A DNA stretch of 48,728 nt, from positions 1 through 48,728 of the IMG/VR virus record IMGVR_UViG_3300020442_001032; one strand, 5' to 3'. This DNA comes from a virus. A program made the translations under genes and the position numbers. Within the stretch, counting starts at the first letter, position 1. Every line of letters begins with the position of its first letter. Below are positions 22,130 to 31,275 of this stretch, piece by piece. The notes under the pieces were generated by a model that did not search any database, was not told the origin of the DNA, and saw only the letters and a program-made list of their open reading frames with translations.

Positions 22130-23230
22130 TCAGTCTTTATTTGACACCCACTTACCTTTCTCTTTATCGTATCTTCTTACTTCCCCAGGACGCAATCTAC
22201 CCTTGGCACTCTCAACATCTTTCTTGAATTGTTTCCAATCCTTACCACTCCTGGCAACAGTTTTCCTACCGTACTTTGCTTCTACTTTTTTCTTTGCAGT
22301 ATCCTCGTCAGCCTTTGCATGTCTTTTAATTTTTTCAGCTGCGGATTGATTATCCCATTCTGAAATCATCTCACCGTGTTCTGGTTCAAAACTACAGTTC
22401 CAACGACGACGTGCAGCCTTTCCTCTTTCACCAGTCCAACCTTTAGAACGAGCACAGAAACTCTTTCTACGTTTTGCTGCCTTTGAATCTGGATCTAACT
22501 TAGAAGGTGGAGTAGTCACAGCAGTCTTTAGGTTACCACCTGTACGTCTGTTGTACTTTGCGACACCCTTTGCAGTCATACCTGCACCACTCTCAGTGCT
22601 TCTCTTGTCACCAGACTTCTGGGACATACCACTCATGTCTTCTTTGACCTCTTGCTTACCGTAGGTCTCGCAAGGATCTTTACCACATCCACAGTTCTTT
22701 TTCTCAGGTTTATCGTGGGTGTAACCCTTCTTCTTCATGCGAAGATGATCCTCTTCTGTCTCGGCATCATATCCCTTACCTGTTTTGGGATCATACATCT
22801 TATGAGGTTTGAACTCTTCCTTGACTGCCTTCTTATCTTTCTTCTTAGCAAAGGCTGCCATTGGTCCTTTAGGTTTACCATCTCCTTTATAAAGACCATA
22901 CGCACTTCCTTCACCAAACATTTTTGGTCCTTTACTCTTCTTCTCTGCGGCAGCACGTTCACCCTCAGTCGCACCTTTCTTTGCCAAAGTTCTGATCTTG
23001 GCAAACTTTTGAGCAGTCCTATGTGCTTTCTTATCGATGGTAAAACTTTCTTTCATTTTCTTCTTCTCAGGTAAACCTTTATGTTTGGTTTTAGCAAACT
23101 TCTTTACGTCGGACACGCTGGCGGTGGCAGCAACTTTGGAAACCTCAGGCGAGGGGTTTTCCATTTCCCCTTTTTGAGCCGCTCTAACCATCCCGAAGAA
23201 TCTTTGTTGTTTTTTGGAGACTGCTGGCAT
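22130..23230 (-). CDS. DUF3008-containing basic virion-type protein
   Basis: The N-terminus MPAVSKKQQRFFGMVRAAQK with the following PEVSKVA...SVSDVKKFAKTKHKGLP is DUF3008-like. The rest is low-complexity, Lys/Glu/Gly-rich, with a CxC cluster (KNCGCGKDPCETYG) and RRKSFCARSKGWTGERGKAA, a motif I associate with DUF6321-like phage proteins. Strongly basic; probably packaged with DNA or part of the particle. Lies one base from the stop of the other basic protein upstream, sharing its late promoter. Confidence 0.72.
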   Translation of the reverse strand: MPAVSKKQQRFFGMVRAAQKGEMENPSPEVSKVAATASVSDVKKFAKTKHKGLPEKKKMKESFTIDKKAHRTAQKFAKIRTLAKKGATEGERAAAEKKSKGPKMFGEGSAYGLYKGDGKPKGPMAAFAKKKDKKAVKEEFKPHKMYDPKTGKGYDAETEEDHLRMKKKGYTHDKPEKKNCGCGKDPCETYGKQEVKEDMSGMSQKSGDKRSTESGAGMTAKGVAKYNRRTGGNLKTAVTTPPSKLDPDSKAAKRRKSFCARSKGWTGERGKAARRRWNCSFEPEHGEMISEWDNQSAAEKIKRHAKADEDTAKKKVEAKYGRKTVARSGKDWKQFKKDVESAKGRLRPGEVRRYDKEKGKWVSNKD

Positions 23231-23231
23231 G

Positions 23232-24314
23232 TCAACTACCTAAACCTCTTCCTTTATCATAATTATCTTTACCACCATAACGTGCCATGGTTTCAATATA
23301 GTTTTTGGTTGACGTAAATCCTCTCTTCTTTGCATCTGCTGCTGTGTTATCTTTATCTTTCTTAGCTCTCTGCATCTTAGCAATCTTTCTCTTAGTATCA
23401 CTAGTTTCATTAGGGTTCTTAGCACCCTTCTCTTTCTTCTTACCTTGAGGGTTGATAGCGTTACCTCTACTTGATCTGAGACCTCCTGTCTTTACCAGAT
23501 CCTTACGAACTGCTGCCATAGCAGAACCCTTCATGGTTCCACCTTTCTTAGATTCTTTACCAGTCTGAGGATCCTTACCCTTCTCTTTAGCATAACGAGT
23601 AAGTTCAGATAGAGTCTCAACTGCCTCGGCAATAATCTCTACAGACTTCCATAGATTATTCTCAGAAACATATGTTTCTACTAAGTCATCAAGATCCCAT
23701 CTAGAAACATCATACCCCTCAGTCTCTAGATTCATATACCACTCAGTAAACTTCTCAGCGTGATGTTCTCTTAGAGAAGTTTTATATGTTTCATACTCTC
23801 TTCTATGTCTACCAACAGACTCATCTACAGTCTTTCTACGACCACCACTTGTGGGTTGATCGTGCTGAATAGGTCTATCAGTCTTTTTCTTGGCGACAGC
23901 TCTCTTAGAACCATCAGGATTGATAAAGTCTGAAGGATAGGTTGCTTCCTTAATACCCTTTTCCTTTCTCTTTGCTAATGCCTTAGCAAGAATTCTCTTA
24001 CGTGCTGCAGACTGTTCATCCTTAGGAACGTTAAACATGTCACGATCAGTCTTCAACTTCTCATCAGGTTTGTCATAACCCTCTACCATCTCACTATCTG
24101 GTTCGTATGAACTTTTTTGAAATTCTTTATACAAAGCATGGGCTTCACCATGTCTTCCTTCCTTAGTAGACTTCTTGCTCATATCGAACAACTGTTTCTT
24201 AGAATACTTGTGTCCCTTTAAAACAGAAGACATCGCATCAGAAGACATTCCCTTCTCTTGAAGATACACTTCCTGGTATGCTTCTTGAAGTTTATCGTTG
24301 GAAGATCGGTCCAT
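23232..24314 (-). CDS. basic virion-type protein (360 aa)
   Basis: A Lys/Arg-rich, mostly helical protein: MDRSSNDKLQEAYQEVYLQE at the start, EGRRHREYETYKTSLREHH-like helices in the middle (GRHRREYETYKTSLREHHAE) and a low-complexity basic C-terminus ending YGGKDNYDKGRGLGS. Similar modular pieces occur in cyanophage structural proteins. No enzymatic motif. It is driven by a late-promoter box 27 bases upstream that is divergent from the fibre gene's box. Confidence 0.68.
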   Translation of the reverse strand: MDRSSNDKLQEAYQEVYLQEKGMSSDAMSSVLKGHKYSKKQLFDMSKKSTKEGRHGEAHALYKEFQKSSYEPDSEMVEGYDKPDEKLKTDRDMFNVPKDEQSAARKRILAKALAKRKEKGIKEATYPSDFINPDGSKRAVAKKKTDRPIQHDQPTSGGRRKTVDESVGRHRREYETYKTSLREHHAEKFTEWYMNLETEGYDVSRWDLDDLVETYVSENNLWKSVEIIAEAVETLSELTRYAKEKGKDPQTGKESKKGGTMKGSAMAAVRKDLVKTGGLRSSRGNAINPQGKKKEKGAKNPNETSDTKRKIAKMQRAKKDKDNTAADAKKRGFTSTKNYIETMARYGGKDNYDKGRGLGS

Positions 24315-24340
24315 AAGTAACCATACTATTCTTATATACG

Positions 24341-24348
24341 TATTTATT
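24341..24348 (-). promoter_or_regulatory. late promoter box (AATAAATA), leftward
   Basis: AATAAATACG on the minus strand, 27 bases before the ATG of the 360-residue basic protein. It forms one half of a divergent pair. Confidence 0.7.
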
Positions 24349-24353
24349 AGATC

Positions 24354-24361
24354 AATAAATA
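24354..24361 (+). promoter_or_regulatory. late promoter box (AATAAATA), rightward
   Basis: AATAAATAGAAC on the plus strand, 31 bases before the ATG of the 900-residue fibre-like gene. Only 5 bases separate it from the leftward box. Confidence 0.7.
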
Positions 24362-24391
24362 GAACTACATGGACCCATTACTGTAATCTAA

Positions 24392-27094
24392 ATGGCAAGA
24401 CAGGGAATATTCACTGGATTTACGCCGAATGATGGTCTGGGAGACTCACTTGCCGCTGGTGCGGTTAAGGTTAATGATAATTTCCTAGAAATTTACCAAA
24501 CGTTCGGTGATGGAATCAACCTAAGTGCTAATGCAGGCAGTGCTGGAACTTGGGCAAAAGTAGCTGAGTATGGAATCAGTACAAGTAAGTACGTAGGTAT
24601 AGGAACAGAACTACCAACATCACAATTGCACGTTGCTGGTAATACATTACTAGCAGGTATCACTACAGGAACATTTGTCGGTGATGGATCTGGACTAACT
24701 GGTGTTACTGCTACTGGATCTGGTGTTGTAATTAAAGATAACGGAACACTAATTGGTGTTGCACAAAGTATTAACTTCGGACAAAGACTAGATGTAGGAC
24801 AAGTCTTTGGTGGAAATGTAACTATTGATGCTGTTGATTACGTATCCTACGCAAACCTATCGGGAGTTTCTAGTTACACTGCTATTGCAGGATACTCTTC
24901 CGTCACGGATTACTCTCCACTAGCAGGAGTATCTTCATATACTCCAAATGCAGGTGTAGCAACATATGCACAGTCAGCAGGTATTGTTACTTACGCAGCT
25001 GCATCTGGTGTGGCAACTAATGCTGGTGTATCAGAGTACGCAAAACTGGCAGGGGTCTCCACATACGCAGGTAGTTCTGGAGTATCTACGTTATCTGGAT
25101 ATGCAAGTACATCTGGTATTGCAACAGTAGCACAGAACTTAACAGGAACTCCCTCTATTACTATTGACAATATCAATTCTGCAATTGGTATTGTAACCTT
25201 CCCTGGTCAAGGAAGTAAAATGCGTTTCGACTTTGATGCAACAGGTGATCTACCTGCTGCAACATCGTGGAGAGGTATGTTTGCCTATGCAAATAACCTT
25301 AAGAGAGCATACGTTTCTACTGGAACCACCATGGGTGGTTACAACGGATGGAGACAGATCCTACACCAAGATGAGTATGGAAACTACTTCACTGTAGGTG
25401 TCATCACTGCTTCTAGATTCTCTGGTGATGGTTCTGCACTAACAAATCTACCTTCAACGGACAGTATCTGGAGATCAAACGCTACTGGTATCAATACCCT
25501 TGGCAAGGTTGGTATCGGAACAACCACATGTGTTGAAGCACTGAACATCACAGGTAATATCAACCTTGATGGAAGAATGGATGGTACAGCAACCAACAAC
25601 ACTCTTCCCTTCCTGTGGTCAACATACTCATCTCTACCTCAAGCATCAGATTACCACGGACAGTTCGCACATGCACATGACATGGGCAAAGCATACTTTG
25701 CACATGCTGGAAGATGGGTTGAGTTAGTAGATAGAGCAAATGATGGAACTGTCGGTACATCCACAGACAACTATATCGTAGGTGTAATTACTGCCACAGA
25801 ATTCAGTGGTACTATTAGTGGACTGACAAGTACAGCAAATATCAATACCACTGGTGTTATTACCGCAACCAAATTCGTCGGTGATGGTTCTGGTCTAACT
25901 AATCTACCTGGCGGTGGAGGAGGCGGAGGAGTCGCTGGTGTCGTCGTTCAAGAAGAAGGAAGTACAGTAGGTACGGCAGGAACAATCAACTTTGTTGGTG
26001 CTGGAATGACTGCAACTCTCTCTGCTGGAGTCGCAACAGTTCATGTAACATCTTCTGGAATCCAAGTAGAGACAGATCCAATCTTTGTATCTTCCGCTGC
26101 ATACACAATCACTGGAATCCAAACATCACAGTGGTCAAGTGCATACAGTTGGGGTAACCATGCATCGCAGGGTTATCTATCTGGAAGTAGTAACCTCGGT
26201 GATCTCAATAATGTTTCTAATGGAACACCTTCCACCAACCAAGTTCTGAAATGGAGTGGTTCTCAGTGGGCTCCTGCTGATGAATCAGGAGGAGGCGGTG
26301 GTATTGGACCTAGTGACAGTATCAACACGACGGGTATCATTACTGCTGGATTAATAAACGCTGCAGGATCTGGTGTACCAGCAATCATATCAGATTGGAA
26401 TTCTTCAAAGCATCTCCAGATGAGTACTGGTGACAATGGAGGTGGATTCAATATAACTGATGTAAATTATTTTGCTTTTAATCATCAACCATATGCAGAT
26501 AGAGGAACAAATAATAATTTAACAGAAAGACTTCGTATATCTTCTGGCGGTGCAGCGTTCTCTGGTATTGTAACTGCTTCAAATTTTGTTGGTGATGGTT
26601 CTGGACTGACTGGAGTTGTTGGTTCTGGATCTGGTGTCATTATTCAAAATAATGGAACTCCAGTTGGCACTGCTGGAACAATTAACTTTGCTGAAAACCT
26701 CACAGCAACTACTGTCTCAGCAGGTATTTGTACTGTAACTGCTACTGGTGGAGCAACTACTGGAGTTACAACCTTTACTGCAATCGCTGCTACACCACAA
26801 ACCATTGATACTTGGTCTGCTTCCACCTACTCTAGTGGTGAGTACACACTAACCATTGGAGTTGGAACGTATAGGCAAATGCAGAAATTCATGATTATGC
26901 ATGATGCTGGTGGAGCAGGAGTGACCTCAACTGCATATTATCAAGAGTATGGAATTATGTATTCACCTACTCAGATTGTATCTGTATCCGCAGCATACAA
27001 CGCAGGAAACATCGTAGTTTCTATCACACCAGAACAAGGTATTTCTGGAACCACAACATGTCGTTTCACTAAAACTCTACTGGGAGGCATCTGA
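24392..27094 (+). CDS. tail-fibre-like structural protein (900 aa)
   Basis: The N-terminus GFTPNDGLGDSLAAGAVKVN followed by DNFLEIYQTFGDG is shared with the 1098-residue protein encoded on the other strand. The body is Gly/Ser/Thr/Val-rich beta-type sequence with at least four copies of a module FxGDGSxLT (SFVGDGSGLT-like), often followed by SGVVIKDNGT...INF. A Gly run (about residue 510) and a Trp-rich knob-like section (WSSAYSWGNHASQGYLS) are present. A trimeric virion fibre or baseplate-attached protein is the natural reading. First gene of the rightward late module. Confidence 0.75.
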   Translation: MARQGIFTGFTPNDGLGDSLAAGAVKVNDNFLEIYQTFGDGINLSANAGSAGTWAKVAEYGISTSKYVGIGTELPTSQLHVAGNTLLAGITTGTFVGDGSGLTGVTATGSGVVIKDNGTLIGVAQSINFGQRLDVGQVFGGNVTIDAVDYVSYANLSGVSSYTAIAGYSSVTDYSPLAGVSSYTPNAGVATYAQSAGIVTYAAASGVATNAGVSEYAKLAGVSTYAGSSGVSTLSGYASTSGIATVAQNLTGTPSITIDNINSAIGIVTFPGQGSKMRFDFDATGDLPAATSWRGMFAYANNLKRAYVSTGTTMGGYNGWRQILHQDEYGNYFTVGVITASRFSGDGSALTNLPSTDSIWRSNATGINTLGKVGIGTTTCVEALNITGNINLDGRMDGTATNNTLPFLWSTYSSLPQASDYHGQFAHAHDMGKAYFAHAGRWVELVDRANDGTVGTSTDNYIVGVITATEFSGTISGLTSTANINTTGVITATKFVGDGSGLTNLPGGGGGGGVAGVVVQEEGSTVGTAGTINFVGAGMTATLSAGVATVHVTSSGIQVETDPIFVSSAAYTITGIQTSQWSSAYSWGNHASQGYLSGSSNLGDLNNVSNGTPSTNQVLKWSGSQWAPADESGGGGGIGPSDSINTTGIITAGLINAAGSGVPAIISDWNSSKHLQMSTGDNGGGFNITDVNYFAFNHQPYADRGTNNNLTERLRISSGGAAFSGIVTASNFVGDGSGLTGVVGSGSGVIIQNNGTPVGTAGTINFAENLTATTVSAGICTVTATGGATTGVTTFTAIAATPQTIDTWSASTYSSGEYTLTIGVGTYRQMQKFMIMHDAGGAGVTSTAYYQEYGIMYSPTQIVSVSAAYNAGNIVVSITPEQGISGTTTCRFTKTLLGGI

Positions 27095-27097
27095 TAA

Positions 27098-29314
27098 ATG
27101 ATTAACACAAACAAACCTAAAAATATTCTAGACAGAACAAATCTAACCTTTGTTCCTGAGGGAACAGGAGAAAAAGAATATTATGTTGGATGTTATCAAC
27201 CAGAAGATTGGGATCACATCCATAAAACTCTCATGGAAGATGGAACATTAGAAGATAATATTCCATCTCGTTCTGTAGGATGTGTTAATCCTTGCGATCA
27301 TAGTAAGAAGAGAGCAATTTATATCCTAGATGATGCAGAAGCAGATACTTTGAGGAATGATCCCCGTGTGCATTATGTAAATCTAAACTATGATGCCTAT
27401 CCAGGCACGTTTGCACCTGATCCAGAAATGATTAATACTTCTGTGCAAAGAACTCCTAGATTCCAAAAAAATGTATTAAACTATAGAGCATGGAATACTG
27501 CACCATCTGGTGGCAGACCAGAAACTGCTAGGACTAGTCTAGGATCCACTGATCTCAATAGAACAGGATATCAACTCCTAAGACATACACAATTTGATAA
27601 TCCTTGGGATGCAACAATCAATGGTCTTTCTGGATCAGATCACCAGGTTTTTGAAAGAGATATCTATCAATTAGGTGATGGTACTGGTGTTGATGCAATC
27701 GTTGCTGATGAAGGATATTGGTTAGGTCATCCAGAGTTTGTCCATTGTCCAGGAACAGATCCAGTTGGGTATCAAACAGGAAATGTATTAACTTGGAGTG
27801 GCATTTCTACTACACCAGGAACATGTGGAGTCTTAGATCTAGTTCTAGACGCACCTTACTACATTGATCCAGACTGGTTTAATGCAGACCCAGACAACAG
27901 ATTAACTCAACGTTGGGACGGAACAACTGTTCCCGTGGAATCCGTAGCAAGATCCTGGTGGTCCAACTCTTCGCAGAGATCTGTCGGATTCTCTACTATC
28001 GGAACAGTATCAGATATTAGTTCATCTTATAGTAGACCATATTGCAACGGATCAAATACTGCAAAACCAACAAACAGCACTAACCATGGCACAGAATGTG
28101 CTGGACAAGTATTCGGAAAAAACTATGGTGTTGCATACAACTGTAATCGATGGGTGATTAATGCATATGGAGCTGGATCTGCTGGAATCTCAGCAGGTCA
28201 ATTTGATGTTCAAAAACTATTCCACCTTTATAAACCAAACTACGATAGGCACTCCGCAAATAACGGAAATCAACAAAGAACGGATGGCAAAAACCCAACA
28301 CTAAGTAGTAATAGTTGGGGGTATAGATCTACCTCTTGGAATACCACAGCATACTACTGGTATAGACCTGTAGGAACTGCGGGAGAAACTTCTGGAACAT
28401 CTTATACTTCTGGTTCTCAACCAGACTTTATCGATCTACTAGGTAATTATGGAGACTGGTATAATGGTCCAAGATGTAAGGGAGAAATGGTTGACAATTC
28501 TGCTACTGGTGCGGGAGAAGAATTGATTGAGGCTGGAGTGATTTTTGTTGCTGCTGCAGGAAACTCAAACCAAACTCAAATGTCCCCTGGTGACCCAGAT
28601 TACAATAACTATTGGTCAACATCTGAAAATGGATCACTAGCTAGTTCTACTCATTCTGAATTTGGTCTCAATTGTTATAATACATTCAACCGTAGAGGTT
28701 GGCCACAGTCAATTGGAAAAACTCAGGCAGGACTATCAACGGTTGGATGTGAGTTCCCAGCAATCAATATTGGCGCACTAGATGATCAGATTAGTTCTGG
28801 TGGATATGGTGGACAAGTAACAGAGTATAAGGAAAGAATTGTAAATTATTCTGATAAAGGAACTGGTGTTGATTGTTATGCAGCGGCAGATGATACTCTA
28901 AGTGCAGAGGGTCAGAACGAATCTGATAGTGATTATAATGGAGGTCCATACCAACATCCAGAAACATATACGGGTCTTACTGTCACTGCATACGACGAAG
29001 ACTTTAGTGGAACCAGTTCTGCATGTCCTACTGCTGCTGGATGGCTTACCACTAAACTACAATATAACAGAGAATGGGGTTGGAGAGACATCAAAAACTG
29101 GTTGAAAAATCAATGTGGACCTGCAAATCCAGCCAGATTTTATTATGGTGTAGATGTAGATAGTCTATCTGCAACAGATTTTGCATGGGAAGATGTCCAT
29201 TCAACGCAAACTTCCTGGGCCGATGGTGATTATGCACCAATTGTTATCTGGGATGCACCAACAGGTTCACCTACAGAACCACAAAGACCCGAATTAACCT
29301 TCGGTTCTGAATAA
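27098..29314 (+). CDS. subtilisin-like serine protease (S8 family)
   Basis: A 738-residue protein with the complete subtilase triad: Asp204 in IVADEGYWLGHPEF, His330 in NHGTECAGQVFG, oxyanion Asn489 in FVAAAGNSN and Ser640 in FSGTSSACPTAAG. Residues about 70-97 (KRAIYILDDAEADTLRND) resemble an inhibitor-I9-type propeptide. No signal peptide is evident, in keeping with a virion protein. It is 3 bases from the fibre gene stop and followed by structural genes. Possible roles are maturation of fibre proteins or degradation of host surface proteins. Many Cys are present (more than ten). Confidence 0.9.
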   Translation: MINTNKPKNILDRTNLTFVPEGTGEKEYYVGCYQPEDWDHIHKTLMEDGTLEDNIPSRSVGCVNPCDHSKKRAIYILDDAEADTLRNDPRVHYVNLNYDAYPGTFAPDPEMINTSVQRTPRFQKNVLNYRAWNTAPSGGRPETARTSLGSTDLNRTGYQLLRHTQFDNPWDATINGLSGSDHQVFERDIYQLGDGTGVDAIVADEGYWLGHPEFVHCPGTDPVGYQTGNVLTWSGISTTPGTCGVLDLVLDAPYYIDPDWFNADPDNRLTQRWDGTTVPVESVARSWWSNSSQRSVGFSTIGTVSDISSSYSRPYCNGSNTAKPTNSTNHGTECAGQVFGKNYGVAYNCNRWVINAYGAGSAGISAGQFDVQKLFHLYKPNYDRHSANNGNQQRTDGKNPTLSSNSWGYRSTSWNTTAYYWYRPVGTAGETSGTSYTSGSQPDFIDLLGNYGDWYNGPRCKGEMVDNSATGAGEELIEAGVIFVAAAGNSNQTQMSPGDPDYNNYWSTSENGSLASSTHSEFGLNCYNTFNRRGWPQSIGKTQAGLSTVGCEFPAINIGALDDQISSGGYGGQVTEYKERIVNYSDKGTGVDCYAAADDTLSAEGQNESDSDYNGGPYQHPETYTGLTVTAYDEDFSGTSSACPTAAGWLTTKLQYNREWGWRDIKNWLKNQCGPANPARFYYGVDVDSLSATDFAWEDVHSTQTSWADGDYAPIVIWDAPTGSPTEPQRPELTFGSE

Positions 29315-29320
29315 TAAATA
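29313..29320 (+). promoter_or_regulatory. late promoter box (AATAAATA)
   Basis: TAATAAATAATAG directly after the protease stop codon and 22 bases before the next ATG, which has AAAAGG as ribosome site. Matches the late box seen elsewhere in this window. Confidence 0.65.
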
Positions 29321-29342
29321 ATAGTAAAAGGCGTCATTAAAA

Positions 29343-30080
29343 ATGGGATCTAAGTCTTTCGGAATAAAACAGATGGGTATTGTCGGATCAGGCAATACCT
29401 CTGTCCTCGGATCTAATGCTGATCTAAAACTGAACGCTACTGGACAGGTTGCAATCACCACCAACACTACTGTTTCTGGTGTAGTAACTGCAACATCCTT
29501 TGTAGGTGACGGTTCTGGATTAACCAACCTTCCAGGCGGAGGTGGTTATGGTAACTCTGATGTTGATACACATCTCAATACCAGCAGTGCTTCTTCTGGG
29601 GAGATCCTAAGTTGGAATGGAAGTGACTATGACTGGGTTGCTGATCAGACTGGAGGTGGTAGTGTACCTGCAAACCTCACTGCAACTACTCTAGATGTAT
29701 CTGGTATCTGTACTGCTGGTAGTTTTGTTACCGATCTCATTACTGCAAATGGAACTGGTAGAGGATTCTGTACCAGATATTATGTAACTTCTAACGGTGC
29801 TAGTGACTATCGTTTTGCGGGCCCTGGTATGCCAAACACTATCGCAAATCCTACTCTCTACTTAATGAGAGGATTTACATACATGTTTGAGAACTCTACT
29901 GGTTCTTCACACCCATTCCGTATTCAATTCACAGGAACAACTACAGGTGTTGGAACATATGTCAGTGGAGATCAGAACGGAATACAGATATTTACAATCC
30001 CTCATGACGCACCAGCAAGTTATGAGTATCAATGTACCGCCCACAGTGGTATGAAAGGCACATTTGTAATCCCTAGTTAA
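29343..30080 (+). CDS. structural protein with cupredoxin-like C-terminal domain
   Basis: Residues 1-70 carry one fibre-type module (TATSFVGDGSGLTNLPGGG). Residues about 145-245 look like a cupredoxin beta-sandwich: FTYMFENSTGSSHPFRIQF with His190, then YEYQCTAHSGMKGTF with Cys231, His234 and Met237, i.e. all four ligands of a type 1 copper site in the right order (C-x2-H-x2-M). Similar YxC-x2-HSGM endings are common in cyanophage structural proteins. Copper binding is inferred, not shown; the domain may be only a fold. Confidence 0.7.
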   Translation: MGSKSFGIKQMGIVGSGNTSVLGSNADLKLNATGQVAITTNTTVSGVVTATSFVGDGSGLTNLPGGGGYGNSDVDTHLNTSSASSGEILSWNGSDYDWVADQTGGGSVPANLTATTLDVSGICTAGSFVTDLITANGTGRGFCTRYYVTSNGASDYRFAGPGMPNTIANPTLYLMRGFTYMFENSTGSSHPFRIQFTGTTTGVGTYVSGDQNGIQIFTIPHDAPASYEYQCTAHSGMKGTFVIPS

Positions 30081-30081
30081 T

Positions 30082-30699
30082 ATGTCACCTTTAGCATTTG
30101 GAATCGGTAAATCCCGAGGAACAACATTTGATCCAGCAGTTTTCTACAGTAACTACCTAGTATTTTACTGGAACTGGACGGATGGAAAAGACTTAGATAT
30201 TATTGCAAAATTTTTGTCACCAAATATCGGTGGTGAATGTGGATCCAGAAGAGGTCCATTGTCTACTCCAGGCAATCAAATCACTAATGGTGATGGCAGT
30301 ATTGTATACATGCAATGGGGTGGAGATAATACAGAAGACACAGAAGGTTGGGAAGCAATTTATATTGATATTGCTGCATTGAAACAAGTGCCTGGAGGAA
30401 TACCAAACAATACCATTGAGTTAGATCTCAGAGCCATCTGGTATTCAGAAGTTGGTACTAACCCAGTTACCATCACTGCATCTGGATATGAAGGTGGAAC
30501 AATGTTGTTGGAAAAAGATACTCCCAATGTTCCTGGTTTTGGATTCTTAAACCCCACAGCAAATTCATCTTACATTGATTTCAAAGAAACCAATGGCAAA
30601 GTATTAACTTCTACAAACAGAGAAGACTCTGGACAAAGACTTACAAGAGTATTGATAGACTTATCGGGTCTAAACTTAAGATTTATTGAAGATGATTAA
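30082..30699 (+). CDS. hypothetical structural-module protein (205 aa)
   Basis: Starts MSPLAFGIGKSRGTTFDPAV and contains FYWNWTDGKDLDIIAKF and EAIYIDIAALKQVPGG. It looks all-beta and soluble, without signal peptide. Not recognised. It starts one base after the stop of the cupredoxin-like gene and probably forms part of the same particle structure. Confidence 0.6.
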   Translation: MSPLAFGIGKSRGTTFDPAVFYSNYLVFYWNWTDGKDLDIIAKFLSPNIGGECGSRRGPLSTPGNQITNGDGSIVYMQWGGDNTEDTEGWEAIYIDIAALKQVPGGIPNNTIELDLRAIWYSEVGTNPVTITASGYEGGTMLLEKDTPNVPGFGFLNPTANSSYIDFKETNGKVLTSTNREDSGQRLTRVLIDLSGLNLRFIEDD

Positions 30700-30742
30700 G
30701 GTATCGTGGCGTACATTGTATCATTTTTTTAAAAAAATTAAA

Positions 30743-30750
30743 TATAAATA
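30743..30750 (+). promoter_or_regulatory. late promoter box (TATAAATA, exact consensus)
   Basis: ATATAAATACGCC on the plus strand, an exact match to the T4 late consensus, 23 bases before the ATG of the secreted protein gene. An AT-only stretch (T7A7) precedes it. Confidence 0.8.
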
Positions 30751-30773
30751 CGCCTGAAGGTCTCATTAAGCAT

Positions 30774-31262
30774 ATGAAAAGAGCTCTTGTGCTTCTTGCA
30801 ATGTTAGGATTGACGGCACCCGCACATGCCGATATGACGCATAAGATTAGTTCTAGTGTCCAACTGAATGTCCAGTCTGCTGCTACTCAAGCAACCAGGT
30901 TGGGAAGTTCATATAGCGTATCAGGAAGTGGAGTGGCCACTACTGATGGTTCTACTGCTAATACTATCTCTGCTGGAACAATCACTAGTGGTGTCATGAG
31001 TCCAGGTACTATTGCTGCTACTCAAGTAACATCTGGAAATGCATTCAGCTACTCAGCTACATACACACAGGCTGATGCAGTGCCCACTTCTGCTCCTTCC
31101 GTAGGTGCTGTTGGTAACTTCGGATCAATGACTAGTAATGCTGCTGGTGTTGCTGGTGATCTGGCTGGTACTATTGACACTAAAGGTCTAATGACACTGA
31201 CAGCTGGTGGGGCAGGTACAACTGCTACTGGCCAATTTGTAACCGAACTAGAGGTCAGATAA
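30774..31262 (+). CDS. secreted Ser/Thr/Ala-rich protein (162 aa)
   Basis: Signal peptide MKRALVLLAMLGLTAPAHA with a clean AHA cleavage site. The mature protein is a low-charge beta-type sequence rich in Ser, Thr, Ala and Gly (SSYSVSGSGVATTDG, TSGVMSPGTIAATQ). No enzyme motif. It is followed by two more proteins with export signals, so this small group may act in the periplasm or outer membrane, or be exported before assembly. Confidence 0.65.
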   Translation: MKRALVLLAMLGLTAPAHADMTHKISSSVQLNVQSAATQATRLGSSYSVSGSGVATTDGSTANTISAGTITSGVMSPGTIAATQVTSGNAFSYSATYTQADAVPTSAPSVGAVGNFGSMTSNAAGVAGDLAGTIDTKGLMTLTAGGAGTTATGQFVTELEVR

Positions 31263-31275
31263 GGAGATATATATT

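Noticed and set aside
24392-27094. Repeated GDGSGLT-coding segments as a possible CRISPR or tandem-repeat array
   Set aside because: The repeats are in frame, irregularly spaced, diverged, and correspond to protein modules typical of fibre proteins.
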